A stretch of DNA of 64,000 nt, taken from assembly GCA_029582155.1 (NCBI GenBank), contig CM055902.1, positions 14,210,086-14,274,085 of the forward strand, in the 5' to 3' direction. The notes below the pieces were generated by a model that was not told the origin of the DNA, made no database searches, and worked only from the letters and a program-made list of their open reading frames with translations. The position numbers were made by a program, and so were the translations under genes. The stretch is from Panopea generosa. Lineage: Eukaryota > Mollusca > Bivalvia > Adapedonta > Hiatellidae. Numbering within the stretch: the stretch's first letter is position 1; each line of letters starts with the position of its first letter. Positions 13,301 through 22,800 of the stretch are shown here, one piece after another.

Positions 13301-16300
13301 AGGATCCCAGGAAACTGTGGTTAGGTTATAAATATGATCATCTGTTAGCCCTTAATGACATAAAAATGATGCTAAATATTCAATCAATTCAAACATAAGT
13401 CGACTCCCTTTCAGTATAATGTGACCAGTTGGGGTACCATACCAAAATACTCGCATAATACTTTTGTGTAGCAGCGTTGTGATATGAAAATTTGCTGAAA
13501 TCAATTTTAAACACAATACAAGAAAGACTTATTAAGTTCTATGTTTGTTATTTTAAGAAGCTATTTAACACATAAAACAAGATAATGCTATTTATTAACA
13601 TACCTTTGCTCTTCTTCCAACAAAATGTGGCAAATTGGATTTGGCTATAATAAAAAAAAAGTCTGATATTCCAACAATATAATCATTATATGCGCAATAC
13701 ATTAATACATAGCAATGACACATTTTTAAAATGGAAATCTGTTTCAATTTTTTCCACTCTGATTAAATAGTGTTTTTGTCATATTTATCGAAATTGATAT
13801 ATACCAATCCATTAATATTTTAATCATTTATGATAATGAAAAGCTTTGTTACAATTCTAAGAACAGTCTTTAGATAAAGCCATTTTTCCTGATATACTAC
13901 CTTTAAATGGGCACTAAATAATATCGAAACCAATACTAATATTCATGCATCAACTCAATCTTCCACATGCGACGTATATTTTTCGTTTTTTTTTATCTTT
14001 CATGATATTCAGTCTCATTATCATTCATCTGTTACCGCTGATTCAAGAGCAGTGCTCCAAGAATAGGATAGCCTCTTAGAGGCAAAATTATCAGTTACTT
14101 GTGGAGATGGAGTGAGCTAGGGTACTGGTTATCCTTTCAGGATCCTCGGAAACAGTGGTTATCTGATCGTCTGTTAGTTATCGATGGCATATAAATGTTG
14201 CTAAATATTTAATCAATCAATTCAATCAGCAGATAGATGGCATACAACATTGAGTGATAAGAACAGCTATGTTAAGCAAAAATTGTGAACAGAGCTTGTA
14301 CTTGCTCAAGACCTTGATCACATCTCAATTTAAAACATATGAGCTCGAATAGACCAGTACTTACATTGATCCATGCCATCAATTATAAGAGATAAAAATG
14401 ATGATGGATTCTGTCGACTGGCATCTCTTTTGGAGTAATAATATTTCCGTTCCATCCTGAAATAGAAACAAGGCGTAAACATGTGTGTTTCTGATGTACG
14501 TTCAATCAATTTCTGTTATAAACAATTAAGTACAGTCTCCATGACAGAGAAACTTACAAATGTTGCGTCAACAAAAATATATTAGATGTATGTGTGTTCT
14601 TTTTAAAGTAAACCTAATTAGAAATGAATATCTTTGCTGTGGCTGTAGCCTTATTATTAGCTGATTAGCAGTCTGAAGCTGTAATGGAGATGAGCTGAGC
14701 TCCTTCACAAAATTCTTAAGTTGTAGTTGTATGGTGTTTAGCGTTGCTTTCAACAATTTTTCAGTCATATCGCGACGGTGTTTACTTGAGACAGTATTCT
14801 GAGCGCTGTCACACTAGAGTTTAATGCCGCAGACACATGGTATGATACCCCACCAAGTCACATTATACTGACACCGGGCCGACCAGACCTAGAACTCTCC
14901 TCTAAATGCTGAGCGTCAAGCGAGGAAGCTTCTAGTACCATTTTTAAAGTCTTTGGTATGACCCGGCCGGGGATTAATATGTTGTTAATATGATGTTCAA
15001 TCGTGGTTATTTGTGCAGAAAGGGGACTGAGGTTTTACAGTTACTGCGTGAATTCCGATCAAATATATCAAACATTTTCATATGACAATATACGGCTTGC
15101 ATTTATATATTCAAATAAAAACAAGTAATGTACTTAAGAGGCCTCACCTAAATCGCCGATTTTTTTTTAAGCTTAGCAGTAAAATTGCACATTTATATAA
15201 AATATCATATATTTAGGATATTCTGTCCAATAATTTATATTGTATTATGTGTTTGTAGTGTAAAATTCTGTATTTATATTGACCTAAAATTACTGGTCAG
15301 TAGCGGGTCATGCTAAACCATCGACGAATAAAACGGGAAATGCAGACCTGTGTATTATCGAATTTCTCATAAATAATATAAATAATATATAATACAGGTA
15401 CAGAATCGACCATTGTCTTTGAATGCGATCTTTTTCTTTGTGATTCAATGAACATTTCATAATTTCTTGCACAGAAAGTTATAAGTGTTTTACATATCAA
15501 GACTTTTGGTATCATGGATCATATGTATTAGATCAATTAAAAATAATGTTTGTTTTTACCTCTGTATGCCACTGGTGTTTAATTTTGATGTATGCATATA
15601 ACGGTCACATCAATCATGACTTAAAACAGAAACGTGTAAGATGATCTTTACGTTACTACAATACTGATATATACTGAAATTTTATATTTGACTTAAGATA
15701 TGCTTGAATTTTTTAAAATTCTTTACATTTAAACGACTCAATATACACGTAACGTATTGTTAGACATACAGATTAAAAGAACTGTTGATGAAATGAACTC
15801 TGTTACAGCATTTGATTGTACCGGTGTCACTAATGCTTGTAAGAACAGTGGTACCTGCGAGGCCGGGAAAACAACGTGTACTTGTGTAGCGGGATATACG
15901 GGAGATGATTGTGGAACAAGTAAGTGACAAATAACTGCAGACTACCATTAGATTAATGACAAGTGTTGATAGTATAGTAATGTTAAAGGTTTTTGATCAC
16001 TTAAAAATCGCCGTTAAATATTAAGATACAAAACCGATGTTGACATTAAATGTTTGTATATAACGTTTAATGTCTATAAAATAGTAATTGTCTTTCAATT
16101 GGTTCCGTTTTCTGTCTTTTATATAGCGTTTTAGTTGCTATGAATCCTTAACTGAATCCTACTCATTAAAAGCTATCAGTTCATGTATGTAAATAGTCTG
16201 ATTAGTCTAGATATGTTACATGTAAAACCATTGTATATACGATATAGTCGAGACCAATTCTTTTGAATCAATTGACGCTATAGTATATTGTCCTTCGATT

Positions 16301-16811
16301 GCATTGTAGCTAGGTGCGCTCGCCGTGATCTTGTCTGTACATTTATGTATGGTTATTCACAAATAATTATCTCAATTTATGTATTATACATATACAAATT
16401 GATAACTTGCCTCCATAGATAAAGACCCCGAATTAGAAATACAGTTGTTGTGCAATTATTATCTCTCTATACATATGCATCTTACAAGCAAGACGCCTTA
16501 CAGGAGGATTGGATCCGAAAACGATACATAAATAATAGGTATTGTAATAGAGTAGAGGCATTTACCATTTTACATCGCTAAAACATATTATAATAACACT
16601 GTAAAATGGTAATTCACTTTAAAAATATGTTTTCCTATGCTAGCGTTTGATATAGCTAGCGAATACAAAACTGAAGTATATATCGAAATTGTACACTTTT
16701 GGAGTTGACTAAACATTCTTTAAAACTTGAATGTCAACGAAGTAACATACAGGTAACATATTATTTGACATACATATTGAAAAAATGTCGGCTGCTGAAA
16801 GAGGAAGTACT

Positions 16812-16876
<65 letters not shown>

Positions 16877-19800
16877 TTGATCTTTTGCAAACAGCGTTGT
16901 TTGTCTGTACGCATATATTTTGTACTGGACCATTTCCATTCTATTCACAGAGAACATATTATGAATTTATATTCACAAGCTACAATGTAAATCAAAAGCA
17001 AACGGACGTAGAATTAACCATTCTAATAGAATTGGTGTCATGCAATAAAATAACTAGGATTTCACTGTACCTTCATTATCAAAGAGGTTTCTATGTCTGT
17101 CCTATAAGGTTATACTTACCATTTACCTCCCCTTAGTGACGGTAGCAAGATTACTGCGCCTAAGAAATTAGAGTTGTGTAGATCGGTTGGGCATTATATG
17201 TGTTGAAAATACTTAAAATGGTCATGTTACTTTGTACATATAAAACAATGGAACATTTTCATGATTTCTGGCAAGTTTGGATGATATTAGGCACTGTTGG
17301 ATGAAGATATATTACAGTTTTAAGATGCGTAGTGATACACTGCAACAAATGGGCAGAATTGTCAAAAATGAAGGGTGCCCTCAAGCATCGAAATTGTGAA
17401 AAAACAACCTGGTCCACCCCATGTTTTTTTTCTGCATAATTGGACAAACAGAGGACTATCTATGGCAACAAGGCACTTTTAGAACCATTGGTAGTGATAC
17501 AGTGTTCCAGAAGTGCGTGTTTCTATATATAGAACAGTATAAAATAAATTGTTGTGCGAGACATTAACAAAATATTTCTTCAACGCAGCTACTCTTGGTG
17601 TTGGCTGTTCTAGTACTATTATTTGTACTGCTACGAACAATGAAGTGTGTGATAAAGGTGGAAAATGTGCTTGTAAACCAGGCTTTGCAGACAATTCCGG
17701 AACATGTAAAGGTAGTATTTATTTTACATTTGAAGATGTTTATATCTTTAAAATATTATATTTATGCGTAATATGGGATGAAATTCAGTATTTATTTAAC
17801 ATTTGTATAGTGGTGTTTTACCGACAAACTGCCAGGTTTTGCTCATTGTATTGAACTTGATGAAATATAATAAGTGAAATAAATAATGTATCAAATCAAA
17901 TAGAATTTTTATCAATAAAATAAACAAAGTTAAAAGTAAAAATGACATTTATTCTTAGCAGAGTTACAATTATATATTTAGTCAGGGAGGTTACTATAGT
18001 TGGTATCAGACAAACCTCATGAAGCGATTGTAACCTTATGTTGTTATACTATATGATAAATCAATATGTAGGATGAAACATTATGCTGTCATAACAAACA
18101 CATTTAGCATGTAAAGAAAACGTTCTTTATTGTGGAGTTATATTTAAAATATTATCATTACTGTTGAAGAAATATGAATTAACATTTATCATTTTTATGA
18201 ATTCTATTTATTACATTTTACTCGAATTATACACATTATTGAATTGTTTATGTTTGTTTTAACCTGAAGATTGAATAGTACATACATGCTTAGTCATTTA
18301 GTGTTTTAAGTAATCTAAATATTTATAGAAATTGAAATATTTTGTTTTAAAGTTGAGTTGCTTTTATTTTTTTCGTTCGGTATTTACATTTTTTGCTACT
18401 TACTCTGCGTATGTGTATTGTACTCACTATGATTAATCTGTATATTGATTGTGTTTGTCCTGTTGTGATGGCTGTTTACTTTTAATAAAACATTATATTT
18501 TGGGCATATATTAATATCTATTGTATGGTATGGTCATATGTTTCAAAACCAATGTTTTTCTTTACTTTAGACATAAATGAATGTCAAGCGAATCCTTGTT
18601 TGAATGGCGGTTCCTGTACCAATAGTGACGGTTCATACACTTGCGCCTGTGCTGCAGGGTGGTCAGGGACAACTTGTAACAGTAATATTGTTTTATCAAG
18701 AGTTATAAGATACAATAACAGGGAAGGTCTACTCTTAATACTGTTCAGAACTTGTAATCTAACACATTTATTTTCATGCAGTGTTCTTAGCGATGTTTCA
18801 AATTTTATACACATTTTGCCAAACAAAAAAATAACTTTATTGCAATATCAATATGATTTTAAGTTATTGGAGACCTAATTTTCTTTAAAATGGTTACACT
18901 TTGAAAACATTGCAACTAAAGCGAAATGTATTCTGATTGTTCGTATTGTTTGGTATAAAATTTGACAACATAAAAACCAAATACTTACAATATAAGTCAC
19001 TGGTATAAGTGCGGTGTTTACTGTTCATGTTGGAGAACTATCATAAGAACCGGACCTTTGCGATGTTTATGATCGTTTCATATTCATTACCTTATCAAGA
19101 ATGAATGAATGAATAGGGTTTTACGGCGTACCGCCACATTATAGTTATCGACGCCAACAGGAAGGAAGATTCCAGGTTCACTCTACATGTACACAAACAA
19201 CAAATTAACATACAGATAAAAAAATAAATCAACAAATGAATATGCAGAATGAATCTAGAACCTTGATACCTGCAAAACTGCAGTGTTTCAACAAATTCTA
19301 TCGTATTATTCGCTTCTTACGACATGCATCAACTACAGTGATCCTATCTTTGCCATCACTCATGGCTCCCTGGAGCCACACAGGGGTTGATAATTTAACC
19401 ATAATAGTGAACATGACAAAAAATGATAAAATTGACAAGACACCCATTGTAAGGATTCCTACCCCTCTGCAGAGATTGACAGTGATTCTATTCTTAGCCG
19501 GAACCACACGGGCTACTTTATCAAGAGACCAAACCACTATTTTAAAATAAAATTTACATACAAAAAATGATTATTGTCACCTGCAGCTAGATATGTATCG
19601 ATTATACAGTAAACTGCATAACATCATAATGATTATAAAATTAATAAGAAGCAAAATAATTTTGAATTCATATTACATAAGTAAGAGTTTAAATGTCAAA
19701 TTCTCGGAACATACAAAACGGAAAGACTTTTGATGTATTAGATCAATTAAAAATAATGTTTGTTTTTACCTCTGTATGCCACTGGTGTTTAATTTTGATG

Positions 19801-22800
19801 TATGCATATAACGGTCACATCAATCATGACTTAAAACAGAAACGTGTAAGATGATCTTTACGTTACTACAATACTGATATATACTGAAATTTTATATTTG
19901 ACTTAAGATATGCTTGAATTTTTTAAAATTCTTTACATTTAAACGACTCAATATACACGTAACGTATTGTTAGACATACAGATTAAAAGAACTGTTGATG
20001 AAATAAACTCTGTTACAGCATTTGATTGTACCGGTGTCACTAATGCTTGTAAGAACAGTGGTACCTGCGAGGCCGGGAAAACAACGTGTACATGTGTAGC
20101 GGGATATACGGGAGATGGTTGTGGAACAAGTAAGCGACAAATAACTGCAGACTACCATTAGATTAATGACAAGTGTTGATAGTATAGTAATGTTAAAGGT
20201 TTTTGATCACTTAAAAATCGCCGTTAAATATTAAGATACAAAACCGATGTTGACATTAAATGTTTGTATATAACGTTTAATGTCTATAAAATAGTAATTG
20301 TCTTTCAATTGGTTCCGTTTTCTGTCTTTTATATAGCGTTTTAGTTGTTATGAATCCTTAACTGAGTCCTACTCATAAAAAGCTATCAGTTCATGTATGT
20401 AAATAGTCCGATTAGTCTAGATATGTTACATGTAAAACCATTGTTTATACGATATAGTCGAGACCAGTTCTTTTGAATCAATTGACGCTATAGTATATTG
20501 TCTTTCGATTGCATTGTAGCTAGGTGCGCTCGCCGTGATCTTGTCTGTACATTTATGTATGGTTATTCACAAATAATTATCTCAATTTATGTATTATACA
20601 TATACAAATTGATAACTTGCTTCCATAGATAAAGACCCCGAATTAGAAATACAGTTGTTGTGCAATTATTATCTCTCTATACATATGCATCTTACAAGCA
20701 AGACGCCTTACAGAAGCATTAGATCCAAAAAGGATACATAAATAATATGTATTGTAATAGAGAAGAGACATTTACCATTTTACATCGCTAAAACATATAA
20801 TAACACTGTAAAATGGTAATTCACTTTAAAAATATGTTCTCCTATGCTAGCGTTTAAGATAGATAGCGAAAAGCTTTTATCTCGATTGCGGAATTCTTTT
20901 GCTAACAAAACACGCTCGTTTTATTTCCGATATGGACAAAAGAAGTTCTAAGCTTTTACAGTTAAATGTTTCTTTTCTGACTAATGCGTACACATCGCGC
21001 TTCAGTTTTGCCTCAGAATATTTAGTATTACTAAATATGTATAATTATATCTTGTGTAATATTCACATATATTAAATTGTGTAAATTCATAATTATACAA
21101 AAAGTCTTTATTTTAAATCTCCATACGCCACATGAATCACGACTTCAAACAAATACCTTCGAGATGAATTAACAGTGTTGATACAATACAGAAGTATATA
21201 TCGAAATTGTACACTTTTGGAGTTGACTAGACATTCTTTAAAACTTGCATGTAAACGACGTAACATACAGGTAACATATTATTTGACATACATATTGAAA
21301 AATGTGTTAACAAAATAAACTCTGTTACAGCATTTGACTGCCATAAAGCTGTTACTTGTGAGAACGGAGGTACGTGCAGAGCCAGGGTTGCAGCGGGTTC
21401 TTCTTTAGCGGGATATAGCAATGTCCAGAGACGGGCGATCGAATGAATACAGGTAGTTTCCAATCTGTTATATGCAGAATTGCACCCTCAGTGTCAGCAG
21501 CACATGGATATGTGTTAACATTGTATATCGTGCAAATGTAAAACCAATAAATAATCAAATAAGTAATATTGATATTTTTATATTTCGAGTTCGTAATGCA
21601 TGTTTTGTCTTTATTAGATGTGGATGACTGTGAACCAGCTCCTTGTTTGAATGGCGCCACCTGTGTCGATGCAGTGAATTCGTACACTTGTACCTGTGTC
21701 ACAGGGTTGACAGGCACAAACTGTGAGAGAGGTAATACTGTTTCCATTATGAGTGATGCAATACAATTATATATTTTATATGGTTAAGTTGTTTTTACTT
21801 CTTATTCAAATGAAAATAACAATAACATTACAGTATTTGTAATTCATTAAAATAGTGGATAAGTATTTCCTGTATTATATTTATAACATTTTTAAATCTA
21901 ATTATGTTCATGAAATATATTTACAACAGACTATTCGATTTTTGTCATAGTCATGGAAAACGATCACATTTTATAGATGTAAAAAGGACTTTAACATATT
22001 TTTAATAACTTCCAAATTTGATTTTTTTTTTACAAAATTTTCTTACATGTGGTTTACAATTTTAAACATGGACATATTTGTTTCAGTCAATAAATACGCT
22101 CGGATAATGCAATTAAAATAGAACAAGATTATTGATTTTGGACAAAAACCGTTCCACTCATAATATACATTTAAACAGCAATGAAAGATGGCAAATAATA
22201 ATAATCCATCATATTATATGCATTCTTAAATGGTTATCAACTACACATTTTTAAACTATCTAAGCAACACCAATAACCGATAAATAATGACATGTCAATA
22301 TTTGTTTAAGAATTTGAGCCTACCAATATACGTATGAAAGGGGATAGTATTTGTCGAACAATTAAGACAAAATATTTTACCTGTCATGTGTTGAAAAATA
22401 ACGTTACCCCCAATCCAATTACAAAAACGAACAGTAACGATTTGCCACGTGATATAAACGATCAGCACTGATAGGTCAATATTATAGTGGCAATAAATTA
22501 CAATCTCTAGCAAGACTTCAAACAACTCTGTTTATTTGATCAGTGTACATTTTTAAGCAATTGTTGGTGCCTGCACTGGTGTCGCTCCTGTGTGCCCTGC
22601 AGCTATAGATAATGCTGAATGTTTTGGTATTGATTGTGTCTGCAAGGAAGGTTATCAGAAAGAGGAAGATAACTGTGTGTTCGGTAAATATAATAACTTT
22701 TTACGGTAAACGTTAAATAAATCAAATACAACAATACACACTCTACATAGTTACATAATTATATGTGTTGTTAAATGTGTTATTCTCTATTGTTTTATAA

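Larger units (their letters stand above)
5239..15522. other. Foreign block separating duplicated units B and C
   Basis: About 10.3 kb without similarity to the 4.2-kb unit. Left junction is 5238/5239 and right junction is near 15522, just before GTATTAGATCAATTAA of unit C. It holds a palindrome array and a minus-strand gene with internal SINE-like insertions. I found no clear terminal inverted repeats or target duplication. Because 3.17 kb of unit B is missing, this is not a simple insertion into an intact unit. Confidence 0.75.
15523..19744 (+). repeat. 4.2-kb duplicated unit, copy C
   Basis: Full-length and nearly identical to copy A, at offsets 15534 before and 15542 after the CT tract. 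It contains exons C1, C2 and C3, a MITE-like repeat (16094-16384), a (CT)n tract (16815-16871), the transposon-like relic (17132-17542) and the interspersed repeat (19095-19553). Confidence 0.93.
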
